Counted from the stretch's first letter, positions 1-11,000 are shown. The stretch: DNA of 64,000 bases from Myxococcales bacterium (GCA_013215565.1 JABSQV010000005.1:37667-101666); one strand, 5' to 3'. Notes: generated by a model not told the origin, from the letters alone. Numbers and translations are program-made.

Positions 1-939
1 GACGTTCGCGACCGAACTCGAAACGTCACACAATATGATGAGTTTCGGGCGTTCCTTCTTCCGTTGCTTGAAGATGAGTTCAAACGGAATCCCGCCGTGG
101 GCCATGTTTCGGCGCATCGTTCCCTTGAGGTCGAATTTCCCCTTCCGCTGGCGCTTGCGGCGGATCGTGATCACGTTCTTGAGCTTCTGAGCGAGCCGGG
201 CGACGAGCTCCCGCATGCGACGGATGTCTTCCTCGGTCAGGTTGTAGAAGCTCTTCTCCTGCAGGCTCTCGCGCCGAAACCGCTCTAGGTAGTCGTGGTT
301 CTGTTTGTCGAGTTCCTGCTCGACGAACTGCCGCACGGAGCGCCGCACGGCGTCCTGGACCGCCTGCATGAGCCGGCCCAGCTGTTCGAGTTCCTCTTCT
401 CCCATCCCGGCCTCGCGCAGCTGGTCGATCAACTCCCGCAGATCGCCCCCTGCCCCCTCCAGTCCCATCTGCTCGATCATCCGGCGGCTGAAGAAACCGA
501 TCTGGAGCAGGTTCTGGATCCGCTCGATCCCGGTCTCGTCGGCCGCGTCGCGGATCATCTGCTCCAGCTGATTCGGGTCCATCGAGAGCATCGCCTTGGC
601 CAGATCCGACAGGTCCACGTCCATGTTCTCGAGCATCTGCCGCAGCGCCTCGAGCAACTGATCGAGGTCGACGTGATCCGGGAGGCCTCCGGTCGCCTGG
701 CCCAACTGCTCCCGGAGCGCGTCGTGAAAGCCGGACCAGTACAGGTCGAACAGCCGATCGTAGGTCGGGATGTCGTCGGAGCGCTTGACCATGGTCGCGC
801 GCAGCGCGTCCTTGAACAGCTCCCGGTCGTCGAGGCTGAGTTCGTCGAGCGCCGCGAAGGCGTCGAGCGACTCGGCGACCGAGACCCGGACACCGGACTT
901 CCGGAGCAGGTTCGTGAAATCGACGATTTTCTTCTGCAC
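1..939 (-). CDS. CoxE-like von Willebrand factor A protein, 3' end cut by window
   Basis: This frame is open from a GTG at 939 to the window edge (313 codons) and is absent from the ORF track because its stop lies outside. The translation begins VQKKIVDFTNLLRKSGVRVS, runs through a helical region rich in Leu and Gln, and ends in the first strand of a VWA domain with the metal-site motif DVSSSV. This pattern (helical N-terminus, then a late VWA domain) matches CoxE-type partners of MoxR ATPases. It starts 11 bases after the moxR stop, so the two are almost certainly one operon. In such pairs the ATPase and VWA protein act together in cofactor insertion or complex assembly; the client here is unknown. 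The longer plus-strand ORFs over this region are shadows. Confidence 0.85.
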   Translation of the reverse strand, partial: MQKKIVDFTNLLRKSGVRVSVAESLDAFAALDELSLDDRELFKDALRATMVKRSDDIPTYDRLFDLYWSGFHDALREQLGQATGGLPDHVDLDQLLEALRQMLENMDVDLSDLAKAMLSMDPNQLEQMIRDAADETGIERIQNLLQIGFFSRRMIEQMGLEGAGGDLRELIDQLREAGMGEEELEQLGRLMQAVQDAVRRSVRQFVEQELDKQNHDYLERFRRESLQEKSFYNLTEEDIRRMRELVARLAQKLKNVITIRRKRQRKGKFDLKGTMRRNMAHGGIPFELIFKQRKKERPKLIILCDVSSSVANV

Positions 940-950
940 GGGCTTCGGCC

Positions 951-1946
951 CTAGTGAAGGACGCTCTTCCTGGGCGGGGTCCCCGTGGCGGCGGGCTTCT
1001 CGCCGGCCTCTGCCTCCGGCCCCGGGCTCTCAGCGCCCTTCTCCTGGAGCAGCTTCGAGAGTTCCATCTGCGCTTTGTGAATGTCGCCCTCGTACTTGAG
1101 GATGATGTTGAGCGTCTCCTCCACGAGCGGCGCTTCCAGCGTGTCGGCGTTGAGCACCATCAGCGCCCGTGCCCAGTCCAGGGTCTCCGAGATCGAGGGC
1201 GCCTTCTTCAGATCGAGCTTCCGGATCGACTGGATCAGCTTCACGATGTCTTCCGCCAGCCGCTGCTGGATCCCGTCGACCTTGAGGTTCACGATCGCGA
1301 GTTCCTGCTCCTCACCCGGGAAATCGATATAGAGGTGCAGACAGCGCCGCTTGAGCGCGTCGGTCATCTCGCGGGAGTCGTTCGAGGTCAGGAATACGAG
1401 GGGGATGTGCTTGGCCTCCATGGTACCGATCTCGGGGATGCTCACGGTGTAGTCCGAGAGCACCTCGAGCAGGAAGGCCTCGAACTCCGGGTCGGACTTG
1501 TCGACCTCGTCGATCAGGAGTGCAACCCGCTCCTCCGAGAGGATCCCGCGGAGCAACGGCCGTGGGACGATGAAGCGTTCGCTGAAGAAGACGTCATCCT
1601 GCTCTCCGATCCGGGCGGCCGCGTCCTTCAGCGTGGCGGCATCCCCGATCACCTGCTCGATCTTGTCGCGCAGCATCTGGGTGTAGAGCAACTGCTTCGA
1701 GTACTCCCACTCGTAGAGCGCCTTGGACTCGTCGAGACCCTCGTAACACTGCAGCCGAATCAGCGGGAGCCCCAGCGCGCGCGAAACGGCCCGGCCGAGT
1801 TCCGTCTTTCCGACGCCGGCGGGCCCCTCGATCAGAATGGGCTTCTGCAGCTTGGTCGCCAGGTACACGACCGTCGCGATGTTCTTGCCGCAGATGTAGT
1901 CCTGGTCGTGCAGCTTCTTCTCGACGTCTTCCACCGAATCGAACAT
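951..1946 (-). CDS. MoxR-family AAA+ ATPase
   Basis: A 331-residue AAA+ protein with Walker A GPAGVGKTE (about residues 41-49), Walker B ALLIDEVDKSD (about 142-152), a sensor-type TSNDSRE and a C-terminal lid helix region. The last 30 residues are a Pro/Glu/Ala-rich tail. MoxR ATPases are chaperone-like and are usually found beside VWA proteins, as here (next gene, 11 bases away). Inferred role: ATP-driven assembly or activation of a metalloenzyme or membrane complex with its VWA partner. It is separated from the upstream padR by only about 40 bases and may share its transcript. Confidence 0.9.
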   Translation of the reverse strand: MFDSVEDVEKKLHDQDYICGKNIATVVYLATKLQKPILIEGPAGVGKTELGRAVSRALGLPLIRLQCYEGLDESKALYEWEYSKQLLYTQMLRDKIEQVIGDAATLKDAAARIGEQDDVFFSERFIVPRPLLRGILSEERVALLIDEVDKSDPEFEAFLLEVLSDYTVSIPEIGTMEAKHIPLVFLTSNDSREMTDALKRRCLHLYIDFPGEEQELAIVNLKVDGIQQRLAEDIVKLIQSIRKLDLKKAPSISETLDWARALMVLNADTLEAPLVEETLNIILKYEGDIHKAQMELSKLLQEKGAESPGPEAEAGEKPAATGTPPRKSVLH

Positions 1947-1989
1947 GGTCTCTCCTCTTCAAGCTCGCGGATCGCGAGATCCCTCCGAG

Positions 1990-2574
1990 CTACGAACTCC
2001 GGCCCGCCACCCGCGGACTCCGGGCGGCCGAGCCGGCTGAAATCTCGAGCAATTCCGCCAGCCAGTCGCGCCGCATCTTCTGATACCGCACTCCGTACTC
2101 GACGATCATGCGCCGGTACGGGTCGGCTGCGTCCTGATCCATCCGCTCCTGGACCCCTTCGAGATCCGCGATCTGCTGGGAGACGCGCCCGAGTTCGACC
2201 GCACCCTGCTGCGCCACCTGTTCAGGCCCGAGATGGCGAAAGAAGCCACAGCGTTGCAAAAAGGCGTGGCGCCAGTAGAAGTCGTAGCGAACCGGCTCGG
2301 CCTCGCCCGAATCCCCGCTGCCGGAGAGCCACTCGAAGAACGCCGCGTTGCCTGCGGGCGTCACCCGGTACAGGTGCTTGGCCGGGCTCCGGCGTTGGTG
2401 CACCACGCGCTTGCGAATCCAGCCTCGTGCCTCGAGCCGGCCCAGCGACGGGTAGAGCTGGCCGTCGTTCACACCGAAGTGGCGCGAGAAGTTCTCGAGC
2501 AGGTACTTCTTGATCGAGTAGCCGTGCGCGGGTGACTCGATCAGCACCCCGAGGATGGTGTAATCGATGCTCAT
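1990..2574 (-). CDS. PadR-family transcriptional regulator
   Basis: 194 residues with a PadR-type winged helix-turn-helix at the N-terminus (ILGVLIESPAHGYSIKK, then GQLYPSLGRLEARGWI) and a helical C-terminal half typical of the Vir_act_alpha_C dimerisation region. Its ATG overlaps the ribBA stop by one base (TGATG), so it is translationally coupled to riboflavin synthesis. PadR proteins normally repress their own operon and respond to small aromatic or other ligands. Coupling to ribBA suggests control of that operon, possibly through the palindrome upstream of ribBA, but neither ligand nor target can be read from the sequence. Confidence 0.85.
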   Translation of the reverse strand: MSIDYTILGVLIESPAHGYSIKKYLLENFSRHFGVNDGQLYPSLGRLEARGWIRKRVVHQRRSPAKHLYRVTPAGNAAFFEWLSGSGDSGEAEPVRYDFYWRHAFLQRCGFFRHLGPEQVAQQGAVELGRVSQQIADLEGVQERMDQDAADPYRRMIVEYGVRYQKMRRDWLAELLEISAGSAARSPRVAGRSS

Positions 2575-3851
2575 CAGCGCTTCATCAACGAGAGCAGGTG
2601 ACCCAGCTTCTCGCGTTTGGTCGTGAGGTACCCGAGATTCTTGTCGTTGGGCATCATCTCGAGCGGAACGCGCTCGACGAACTCCAGCCCGTAGCCCTCG
2701 AGGCCGGCCCGCTTCGCGGGGTTGTTCGTGATGTGGCGCATCTTGCCCACGCCGAGGCTGGACAGAATCTGGGCGCCGACCCCGTAGTCGCGAAGATCAG
2801 CCGGGAAGCCCAGTCGCTCGTTGGCCTGCACGGTGTCGAGACCTTCGTGATCCTGGAGCGCGTAGGCCTTGATCTTGTTCTCGAGCCCGATCCCACGCCC
2901 CTCCTGGCGCATGTAGAGGATCACGCCCTTCCCCTCCGCCGCGATCATCTGCATCGCGGCCGTGAGTTGCTCTCCGCAATCGCAGCGGAGCGAGCCGAAG
3001 GCATCGCCGGTCAGGCATTCGCTGTGAACCCGCACGAGGGTCGGCTCGTCCGGGTGGATCTCACCCTTGACCAGCGCCACGTGGTCGACGTGATCGATCT
3101 CGTTCTTGAAGACGATCGTGCGGAAGCTCCCGTACACCGTCGGCAACTCCGCCTCTGCGCCCTTCCAGACCAGCCGCTCGGTGCGAAGCCGATACCTGAT
3201 CAGGTCCGCGATGGTGAGGACTGCGAGATCGTGTGTGCGCGAGAACCTCAGGAGATCCGGCATCCGCGCCATCGTGCCGTCATCGTTCATGATCTCGCAG
3301 ACGATCCCGGCCGGCTCCAGGCCGGCGAGCCGCGCGAGGTCGACGCTGCCCTCCGTCTGTCCGGTCCGGCGCAGCACCCCGCCCTCCTTGGCCACCAGAG
3401 GGAAGACATGCCCCGGCCGCACGAGATCCTTGGGCCCGCAGTTCCGATCCATTGCGACCGCGATCGTGTGCGCGCGGTCCGCCGCCGAGATCCCGGTCGT
3501 GACCCCCTGTCGCGCCTCGATCGAAACCGTGAACGCAGTCCCGAACGGGGTCTGATTCTGCGTGTCGGGCACCATCATCGGAAGTTCGAGTTCGCGGGCG
3601 CGGGCCTCGGTCAGCCCCAGGCAAATCAGCCCCCGCCCGTACCTGGCCATGAAGTTCACGGCCTCGGGCGTCACCTTCTCGGCCGCCATGCACAGGTCGC
3701 CCTCGTTCTCGCGATCCTCGTCATCGACCAGGATCACCAGCCTGCCCGCAGCAATGTCCGCGAGCACGGACTCCACGTGCGCGATCAGATCCTCGCGGCA
3801 GACCGGGTCTCGAGCGCTTGCATCACCGGAGTGAGCGGAGGGGCGTGTCAT
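2574..3851 (-). CDS. ribBA: Bifunctional 3,4-dihydroxy-2-butanone-4-phosphate synthase / GTP cyclohydrolase II
   Basis: A 425-residue fusion of the two entry enzymes of riboflavin synthesis. Residues about 20-225 are the RibB domain ([12 protein letters not shown] metal/substrate loop, then HVFPL and [10 protein letters not shown]). Residues about 226-425 are GTP cyclohydrolase II, with the zinc ligands in [20 protein letters not shown] and the RQEGRGIGL loop. Both active sites look intact. The ATG at 3851 is used; the upstream 240 bases hold a palindrome and a short direct repeat but no FMN riboswitch that I can recognise. The gene ends inside the start of padR. Confidence 0.95.
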   Translation of the reverse strand: MTRPSAHSGDASARDPVCREDLIAHVESVLADIAAGRLVILVDDEDRENEGDLCMAAEKVTPEAVNFMARYGRGLICLGLTEARARELELPMMVPDTQNQTPFGTAFTVSIEARQGVTTGISAADRAHTIAVAMDRNCGPKDLVRPGHVFPLVAKEGGVLRRTGQTEGSVDLARLAGLEPAGIVCEIMNDDGTMARMPDLLRFSRTHDLAVLTIADLIRYRLRTERLVWKGAEAELPTVYGSFRTIVFKNEIDHVDHVALVKGEIHPDEPTLVRVHSECLTGDAFGSLRCDCGEQLTAAMQMIAAEGKGVILYMRQEGRGIGLENKIKAYALQDHEGLDTVQANERLGFPADLRDYGVGAQILSSLGVGKMRHITNNPAKRAGLEGYGLEFVERVPLEMMPNDKNLGYLTTKREKLGHLLSLMKR

Positions 3852-3925
3852 CTGGGTCGGGTCGCTCCCGGCCCCGGGGAACCAGCGGGCGCGCCAGCGC
3901 GGCCTCGACGCCTCGATCCGGGGCC

Positions 3926-3950
3926 CCCCTACCTACCTACTAGGTAGGGG
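3926..3950. promoter_or_regulatory. Palindromic operator-like site upstream of ribBA
   Basis: CCCCTACCTA and TAGGTAGGGG form a perfect 10-bp inverted repeat with a 5-base spacer. A second register gives a 17-bp palindrome, CCTACCTA-C-TAGGTAGG, at 3932-3948. It lies about 80 bases upstream of the ribBA start, where an operator would sit. No T-run follows on either strand, so it does not look like a terminator. Binding by the co-encoded PadR protein is a guess. Confidence 0.45.
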
Positions 3951-4011
3951 TCGAGCGCGACCGTACCAGCGGCGCCGGGGGCTGTCAAATCCGCCCACCG
4001 CGGCCAACCTT

Positions 4012-4059
4012 CCGGAAATCGGGGCCTTCGCACACCGGGAAATCGGGGCCTTCCGCACC
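4012..4059. repeat. Short tandem direct repeat, two copies
   Basis: Two adjacent copies of about 23-25 bases (ccggaaatcggggccttcg, with a single-base insertion in the second copy) lie between ribBA and the MglA-like gene. No coding potential is apparent. They may be regulatory or simply a small duplication. Confidence 0.5.
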
Positions 4060-4093
4060 CCGGCCGCTCGCGCGCGACGCGTCGCAGGCGGCG

Positions 4094-4768
4094 TCAGACG
4101 GACGAGTTCGGCGGCTTGGAGTCGAAGTGCCGCATTACGCCCAGGATCAGGTCCTCGCGCGTAATCCCAAAGTTGCGGCCGAAGTCGTGAAGCTGCTCGA
4201 GATTCCGGTAGAGCGCCGAGAGCAGTTCGGTCAGGGTCTGTTGGACCCCCTCGCCCGTGATCGCGATGGCCGGAATCGTCGGAATCCCCGTCGCCGCCCA
4301 GGACTCGCGGATATCGGCCAGCGGCTTCACGTCGTCGAGGTCTCGCTTGTTGAACTGCAGCACTTTCGGAAGCCGGTCGAAATCGACTCCGTTGGCCCGC
4401 AGATTCGACTCCAGGTCCCGATACGAGAAGGCGTTCCCGGCCGCCGCGCGGCGCTGCGAATCCGCAATGAAGGCGACCGCGTCGGCCCCTGCCAGCACCA
4501 CCTTCCGGGTGGCCCGATGCACCACCTGCCCGGGCACCGTGAAGAGCTTTAGCTTGATCCGGAAGTCCCCCTCCCCGAACTCGACCGGCAGGAAGTCGAA
4601 GTAGAGGGTCCGGTCGTTCTGGGTGTCGAGCGAGACCATCTCGCCCCGCGTGTGATGCGGCAACTGGGCGTGGATCTGCTGCAGGTTGGTCGTCTTTCCG
4701 GACAGAGCCGGGCCGTAGTAGACGATTTTGAGCGTGATCTCACGCTGTTCGAGATTGAGCTGTGGCAC
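4094..4768 (-). CDS. MglA-like (bacterial Ras-like) small GTPase
   Basis: 224 residues with the G1 loop GPALSGKTT near residue 19, a TVPGQV segment in place of the DxxG of eukaryotic Ras (typical of bacterial MglA), and the guanine-recognition motif NKRD. It is slightly longer than canonical MglA (about 195 aa) because of a C-terminal extension. MglA switches set the leading cell pole and steer gliding or type IV pili in myxobacteria. No MglB (roadblock) partner is adjacent; it follows meaB by 63 bases. A PilT-type ATPase about 45 kb away would fit a polarity role, but that link is inference. Confidence 0.85.
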   Translation of the reverse strand: MPQLNLEQREITLKIVYYGPALSGKTTNLQQIHAQLPHHTRGEMVSLDTQNDRTLYFDFLPVEFGEGDFRIKLKLFTVPGQVVHRATRKVVLAGADAVAFIADSQRRAAAGNAFSYRDLESNLRANGVDFDRLPKVLQFNKRDLDDVKPLADIRESWAATGIPTIPAIAITGEGVQQTLTELLSALYRNLEQLHDFGRNFGITREDLILGVMRHFDSKPPNSSV

Positions 4769-4831
4769 GGGCGCCTCGTTCGCTTCCCTGATATCGGCGC
4801 GGGCGCAGCCGCCCCTTAGGGCGCCCGCCGG

Positions 4832-5836
4832 CTAGTCGCCCCGGGCATCGAGAAAACTGCGCAGCAGTTCGCGGGCCGCACGCGGCGGCGCCTGGGTCCG
4901 GGACTCGACCCGCTCCAGCACCCCGGGGAGCTTCGCGGACACGCGGGGATCCTGACGGAAGGCCTCGCCAAGGCCCTGCTCGAGCAGCGCCCAGAGCCAG
5001 GCCCGTGCCTGCTTCAGCCGGCGCGCCTCGAACTCGCCCGAACTCTGGAGCGCCTCGCGGTGCTTCAGCACCGCGCCCCAGAACTCCCGAATCCCGGTCC
5101 CTTCAAGCGCGCTGGTACAGATCACAGGAGGCGACCACGATGCACTGCGCGGGCGCAGCAGGTGCAGGGCCGAGGTGTAGTCCGCACGCGCCCGCTCGGC
5201 TGCCCGGGCCTGGTCGCCGTCCGCCTTGTTCACGAGCAGCGCGTCGGCGAGTTCGACGACCCCCTTCTTGATGCCCTGGAGTTCGTCTCCGGCGCCCGGC
5301 TGCAGCAGCAGCGCAAAGAAGTCGACCATCGACGCGACCTCGGTCTCCGACTGCCCGACCCCGACCGTCTCGATCAGGACCACGTCGTAGCCGGCGGCCT
5401 CGCAGACCAGCGTGGCCTCGCGGGTGCGGTGCGCGACACCGCCGAGCGTACCCCCCGAGGGCGTGGGTCGAATGAAGGCGCGCTCGTCCTGGGAGAGCCG
5501 GCCCATCCGGGTCTTGTCACCCAGGATGCTCCCGCCCGTGACTGGGCTCGACGGGTCGACAGCCAGTACCGCAACGCGGTGGTCCTGCTCGATCAGATGC
5601 AGCCCGAGCGCCTCGATCCACGAGCTCTTGCCTACGCCGGGCGGCCCACTCACGCCCACGCGCAGCCCGCCCCCGCTGTGCGACACCAGCAACTCGAGCA
5701 GGTCGAGCCCCTGCTCGAAGTCGGCCGCGCGGCGGCTCTCGAGCAGCGTGATCGCCTTCGCGACCGCGCGGCGGTCGCCCGACTGGACCCCGCGGGCCAG
5801 TTCGGCTGCCGGCGGAGCGACCGCGCGCGAACTCAC
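4832..5836 (-). CDS. meaB: Methylmalonyl-CoA mutase-associated GTPase MeaB (ArgK family)
   Basis: 334 residues of the G3E/SIMIBI-class GTPase family. Visible motifs: Walker [10 protein letters not shown], switch region [27 protein letters not shown] and NKAD. MeaB gates B12 loading and protects methylmalonyl-CoA mutase from inactivation. The start codon overlaps the mutase stop (4-base overlap), matching this role and implying coupled translation in a 1:1 pair. Confidence 0.95.
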   Translation of the reverse strand: MSSRAVAPPAAELARGVQSGDRRAVAKAITLLESRRAADFEQGLDLLELLVSHSGGGLRVGVSGPPGVGKSSWIEALGLHLIEQDHRVAVLAVDPSSPVTGGSILGDKTRMGRLSQDERAFIRPTPSGGTLGGVAHRTREATLVCEAAGYDVVLIETVGVGQSETEVASMVDFFALLLQPGAGDELQGIKKGVVELADALLVNKADGDQARAAERARADYTSALHLLRPRSASWSPPVICTSALEGTGIREFWGAVLKHREALQSSGEFEARRLKQARAWLWALLEQGLGEAFRQDPRVSAKLPGVLERVESRTQAPPRAARELLRSFLDARGD

Positions 5837-7977
5837 CGGCCGCGAATCGCCTCGAGCACTCCGGCCGCCGCATCCGGCACGGCCGTCCCGGGACCGAAGA
5901 CGCGCGAAACCCCGCTCTGTTCGAGGAATTCGTAGTCCTTCGGGGGCACCACCCCGCCGACGATCACCACCACGTCACCGGCACCGGCGGCAGCGAGTTC
6001 GGCGATGAGCGCCGGGACCAGGGTCTTGTGACCGCCCGCCTGGGTCGAGACCCCAACCGCGTGCGCGTCGTTCTCGATCGCCTGCCGGGCCGCTTCGGCC
6101 GGAGTCTGGAACAGCGGACCGATATCCACGTCGAAGCCGATATCCGCAAACGCCGTTGCAATGACCTTCATACCGCGGTCGTGGCCGTCCTGGCCGAGCT
6201 TGACCACCAGCATCCGCGGCCGTCGGCCCTCCTCCTGCTCGAAGGCCTCGACCTCCGCGCGAACCTCATCGAGTCCTCCGTCATCTCCGAAGGCGCCCCC
6301 ATAGACGCCCGACACGACGCGGGTGTCGGCGCGATGCCGTCCGACGACCTGCTCGATCGCGCTCGAGATCTCGCCCACGCTGGCGCGCACCCGCACGGCC
6401 TCGATGGCAGTCTCGAGGAGGTTTCCGGCGCCACTGCGCATGACCTCGGTCAGGGCGTCGAGGCGCGCCTGCACTTCTGCCTCGTCCCGGCCGGCCCGCA
6501 CCTTGCGCAGCCGCTCGACCTGGCTGCGGCGAACCTCGGTATTGTCGATGTCGAGGACATCGATCGGCGCCTCCTCGGCGAGCCGGTACTTGTTGACCCC
6601 CACGATCACGTCGGCTCCCCGGTCGATGCGCGCCTGGCGCCGGGCCGCGGCTTCCTCGATGCGAAGCTTGGGCATGCCCTCGCTGATCGCGCGCGTCATC
6701 CCCCCGAGGGCCTCGACCTCGTCGATCAGCTTCTGCGCTTCTGCGGCCAGGCTGTGCGTCAGCGACTCCATGAAGTAGGAGCCCCCGAAGGGATCGACCA
6801 CGTTCGGAATCCCGGTCTCCTCCTGCAGAATCAGCTGGGTGTTGCGCGCGATCCGGGCGGTGTCGTCGGTGGGCAGGCTCACGGCCTCGTCCATGGCGTT
6901 GGTGTGGAGCGACTGCGTGCCCCCGAACACGGCCGCCATGGCCTCGATCGTGGTGCGGACCACGTTGTTCATCGGGTCCTGCATGGTCAGGCTCCACCCG
7001 GAGGTCTGACAGTGGGTGCGCAGCAGAGAGGAACGCGGATCCTCGGGGCTGAACTGCTGCATGAGCTTCGCCCAGAGCAGGCGTGCGGCCCGGAGCTTCG
7101 CGACCTCCACGTAGAAGTTCATGCCGATCGCGAAGAAGAACGAGAGCCGGGGGGCGAAGGCGTCTACGTCGAGCCCCTTCGAGAGCGCGGCGCGCACGTA
7201 GTCGAGCCCGTCCGCGAGCGTGAACCCGAGTTCAAGCGTCGCGTTCGCTCCGGCTTCCTGCATGTGGTAGCCCGAGATCGAAATCGAGTTGAACCGCGGC
7301 ATGTGCTTCGCCGTGTACTCGATGATGTCCGCGACGATCCGCATGCTCGGCTCGGGCGGATAGATGTAGGTGTTGCGAACCATGAACTCCTTGAGGATGT
7401 CGTTCTGGATCGTCCCCGAGAGCTTCTCGGGCGCGACGCCCTGCTCCTCGGCGGCCACGATGTAGCTGGCCAGCACGGGAAGCACGGCCCCGTTCATGGT
7501 CATCGAAACGGACATCCGGTCGAGCGGAATGCCCCCGAACAGGATCTTCATGTCTTCGACGGAGTCGATCGCGACCCCGGCCTTGCCGACGTCCCCTTCG
7601 ACGCGCTCGTGGTCCGAGTCGTAGCCGCGGTGAGTCGCCAGATCGAACGCGACCGAGAGCCCGGTCTGTCCGGCCTCGAGATTGCGCCGGTAGAACGCGT
7701 TCGACTCTTCCGCGGTCGAGTAGCCCGCGTACTGCCGAATCGTCCAGGGGCGTTTCGTGTACATGCTGGCGCGCGGGCCCCGCAGATACGGGAACAGACC
7801 CGGCACGCTGTCGGTGAACTCAAGCCGGTCGAGGTCGCGGGCGGTGTAGAGCGGCTTGAGCTTCATGCCCTCCGGGGTCTCATGCGAGAGCTCCGCGGGA
7901 TCAGCCCCTCGCAGTTCCTTCTGGACCAGCGCCTCCCACGCCTCCAGGTCCGCCGCACCCCTGCCGTCGTCTGCCAC
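5833..7977 (-). CDS. scpA: Methylmalonyl-CoA mutase, large subunit
   Basis: 714 residues, the full length of the B12-dependent alpha subunit. The catalytic barrel occupies about residues 1-560 ([18 protein letters not shown] near the active site). The C-terminal cobalamin domain begins at [10 protein letters not shown] (about residue 590), with the axial-ligand DGH motif. It converts (R)-methylmalonyl-CoA to succinyl-CoA in propionyl-CoA use. No small subunit is nearby, so it probably works as a homodimer like Sbm. It is followed by overlapping meaB. Confidence 0.95.
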   Translation of the reverse strand: MADDGRGAADLEAWEALVQKELRGADPAELSHETPEGMKLKPLYTARDLDRLEFTDSVPGLFPYLRGPRASMYTKRPWTIRQYAGYSTAEESNAFYRRNLEAGQTGLSVAFDLATHRGYDSDHERVEGDVGKAGVAIDSVEDMKILFGGIPLDRMSVSMTMNGAVLPVLASYIVAAEEQGVAPEKLSGTIQNDILKEFMVRNTYIYPPEPSMRIVADIIEYTAKHMPRFNSISISGYHMQEAGANATLELGFTLADGLDYVRAALSKGLDVDAFAPRLSFFFAIGMNFYVEVAKLRAARLLWAKLMQQFSPEDPRSSLLRTHCQTSGWSLTMQDPMNNVVRTTIEAMAAVFGGTQSLHTNAMDEAVSLPTDDTARIARNTQLILQEETGIPNVVDPFGGSYFMESLTHSLAAEAQKLIDEVEALGGMTRAISEGMPKLRIEEAAARRQARIDRGADVIVGVNKYRLAEEAPIDVLDIDNTEVRRSQVERLRKVRAGRDEAEVQARLDALTEVMRSGAGNLLETAIEAVRVRASVGEISSAIEQVVGRHRADTRVVSGVYGGAFGDDGGLDEVRAEVEAFEQEEGRRPRMLVVKLGQDGHDRGMKVIATAFADIGFDVDIGPLFQTPAEAARQAIENDAHAVGVSTQAGGHKTLVPALIAELAAAGAGDVVVIVGGVVPPKDYEFLEQSGVSRVFGPGTAVPDAAAGVLEAIRGR

Positions 7978-8042
7978 TCCGACCTCCTTCGTCGCGCCTC
8001 ACACAGACCCCGCGGCGCAGTTTAGCCCGGACCCGACCGCCC

Positions 8043-11000
8043 TCACATCGCCCGGCGGTAGCGCCCGCCGACCTCGAAGAGCGCCTCGGTGATCTGCCCC
8101 AGACTGGCCCGCCGCGTGGTTTCGAGCAACTCGGCCAGCAGGTTCCCGCCCGCGGTCGCGACCTCCTGGAGCCGCTGCAGAGCCGGGCCCACGGCATCGG
8201 CGTTCCGGGCCTGGAAGCACTCCAGATTCTCGAGCTGGCTGCGCCTCTCCGCATCCGTAGCCCGGATCAGTTCCGGGGCCATGGGCGCCTCACTGGGCTC
8301 GGGATTCTGGAAGGTATTGACGCCGATCACGGGAACCTCGCCCGAGTGTTTGCCCCGCTCGTAGAGCAGGCTCTCGTCCTGGATCCGGCCGCGCTGATAC
8401 ATCGTCTCCATCGCCCCGAGAACGCCCCCCCGTTCGGAAAGCCGCTCGAACTCCTCGAGCACGGCCTCCTCGACCTGATCCGTGAGCGCCTCGATCGCGT
8501 AGGAGCCCTGCAACGGGTTCTCGCTGCGCGACTGACCGAACTCCCGGCCCAGGATCAACTGGATCGCGAGCGCCCGCCGAACCGACGCCTCGGTCGGGGT
8601 CGTCACCGCCTCGTCATAGGCGTTCGTGTGCAGGCTGTTGCATTGGTCGTCCAGCGCCGCGAGCGCCTGGATCGTGGTCCGGATGTCGTTGAACGCCATC
8701 TCCTGTGTGTGAAGGGAGCGCCCCGACGTCTGAACGTGATACTTGAGCTTCTGGGAGCGCTCGCCGGCCCCGTAGCGGTCACGCATCGCGATCGCCCAGA
8801 TGCGGCGGGCCACGCGGCCGATCACGGAGTATTCCGGGTCGAGACCGCTCGAGAAGAAGAACGAAAAGTTGGGCGCGAACTCGTCCACGGCCATGCCCTC
8901 GGCCAGGTAGTACTCGCAGTAGGTCAGGCCGTTCGCCAGGGTGAAGGCGAGCTGGGAGATCGGGTTCGCACCCGCCTCGGCGATGTGATAGCCCGAGACC
9001 GAGACCGAATAGAAGTTCCGGACGTCGTGATCGACGAAGAAGCGCTGCACGTCCCGCATCATCCGGAGCGCGAACTCGGTCGAGAAGATGCATGTGTTCT
9101 GGGCCTGATCCTCCTTCAGGATGTCTGCCTGAACGGTTCCGCGGACGCTGCGTAGCACCTCGGTGCGAATCCGCTCGTAGACCTCGGGCGCGACCAGTTC
9201 GTCCCCCGCAATCCCGAGCAGGCCCAGGCCCGTCCCGTCGTGTCCCTCTGGGAGTGGACCGGCGAATTCCGGGCAGCGGCGCGCCCGGATCGCGGCCCGC
9301 GCACGCTCGAGTTCTCCGGTCTCGCGCAGATGGCGCTCGACGCGCTGGTCGATCGCGGCGTTCAGAAAGAAGGCCAGTACGACGGGCGCGGGCCCATTGA
9401 TCGTCATCGAGACCGAGGTCGCGGGGTCGCAGAGGTCGAAGCCGGAGTAGAGTTTCTTGGCGTCGTCGACGGTGCAGACCGAGACGCCCGAGGTACCGAC
9501 CTTGCCCCAGATGTCGGGGCGGGGGTGCGGATCGCGCCCGTACAGCGTCACGCTGTCGAAGGCCGTCGAGAGTCGCACCGCCGGCTGCCCCCGCGAGAGC
9601 AAATGAAAGCGCCGGTTGGTCCGCTCCGGCGTTCCCTCGCCGGCGAACATCCGGGCCGGGTCCTCCTCGCGGCGCGCGAAGGGGAAGACCCCGCCGGTGA
9701 ACGGGAACGACCCCGGGGGCCCCTCGCGCCCTAGGTAGCGGACGAGTTCCCCCCACTCGTCGGCTGCGGGCAACGCGACCCGCGGGAGCGCCAGTCCCGA
9801 TTGAGTCCGGGTCCGGTTCTCGACCTCGATCTCGCGGTCTCGAACCCGGTAGGACTGCGATGTAGCCGCATAGCGATCGCGCAACTCCGCCCAGCCGGCG
9901 ACTGCCTCACGAGTTCCGGACTCGAGCCGGGCCAGCGCCAGGTCGTAGCGGCGCCGCAACTCGCTCACCGCCTCGTTCGGAGCAGCGGCCCGGCCCGCAC
10001 CCGAGTCGTAGGAGGTCAGGCGCTCGGGGGGCTCGTCACCGAGCGCACGGAGCGCACGGCCCAGCGCGTAGCCCTCGCGCGCGATTTCCGCCTGCTCGGC
10101 GCTGCGGCGGTGATAGGCGCGAACCTGCTCCGCGATCTCGCCCAGGTAGCGCGCTCGGGCCTCGGGGATCAAAGGTGCCGGCCGCAGCGCCTCGGTGGGA
10201 GGAAGGACGCGTCGCGGGTACTCAGGAAAGCCCGCCTCTGCAATCCGGGCGAGCAGGGCCTGAAACAGTCGATCGGTCCCGGGATCTGCAAAGCGGCTCG
10301 CGATGGTGGCAAAGACCGGAACATCGTCGGGGGCCCGCGCGTCCGTGGGGTGGTCGCGCCGCCACTGGCGCGAGACCGCGCGCAGCGCATCCGGGCCGCC
10401 GCGCCGGTCGTACTTGTTGAGCACGACCAGTTCAGCGAGGTCGAGCATGTCGATCTTCTCGAGCTGCGAGGCGGCCCCGAACTCGGGCGTCATGACGTAG
10501 ACGGAAAGGTCCCCGAGGTCGACGATCTCGGAGTCGCTCTGACCGATGCCGGCCGTCTCGACGATCACGAGGTCGTAGCCGGCACCCTGCAGCACCGCGA
10601 TCGCGTCCGACACTGCGCGCGAAAGCGCCAGATGCGCCTGCCGCGTCGCCAGCGAACGCATGAACACGCCCGGACCGTAGATCGAGTTCATGCGCAGCCG
10701 ATCTCCGAGCAGCGCACCGCCGCTCCGCCGCCGCGAGGGATCGATGCTCAGGATCCCGACCGAGCGGCCCGGGAACTCGCGCCGGTAGCGGCGGACGATC
10801 TCGTCGACCAGGCTGGACTTCCCGGCCCCGCCGGTCCCCGTGAAACCGACCACCGGCGCACGCGGGCTGCGCCGGCGCGCCTCCAGCCGTGACCGGATCC
10901 TGCCCCGCAGCGCAGCCGCAGGATCGACGCGGGCCTCGAACCAGCTGATCAACCGGCCGACAGCCGCCGGATTCTCGACGGACAGTCGTTCGATCTCGGA

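Noticed and set aside
954-2513. 519-aa plus-strand ORF opposite moxR and padR
   Set aside because: No recognisable domain and Arg/Leu/His-rich antiframe composition; the minus strand carries intact known genes.
3852-4093. FMN riboswitch upstream of ribBA
   Set aside because: I looked for the conserved FMN aptamer segments and saw none; only a palindrome and a direct repeat are present. A covariance-model search would settle it.
6028-8025. 665-aa plus-strand ORF opposite methylmalonyl-CoA mutase
   Set aside because: It is the antiframe of a perfectly conserved mutase gene; long antisense ORFs are expected at this G+C content.
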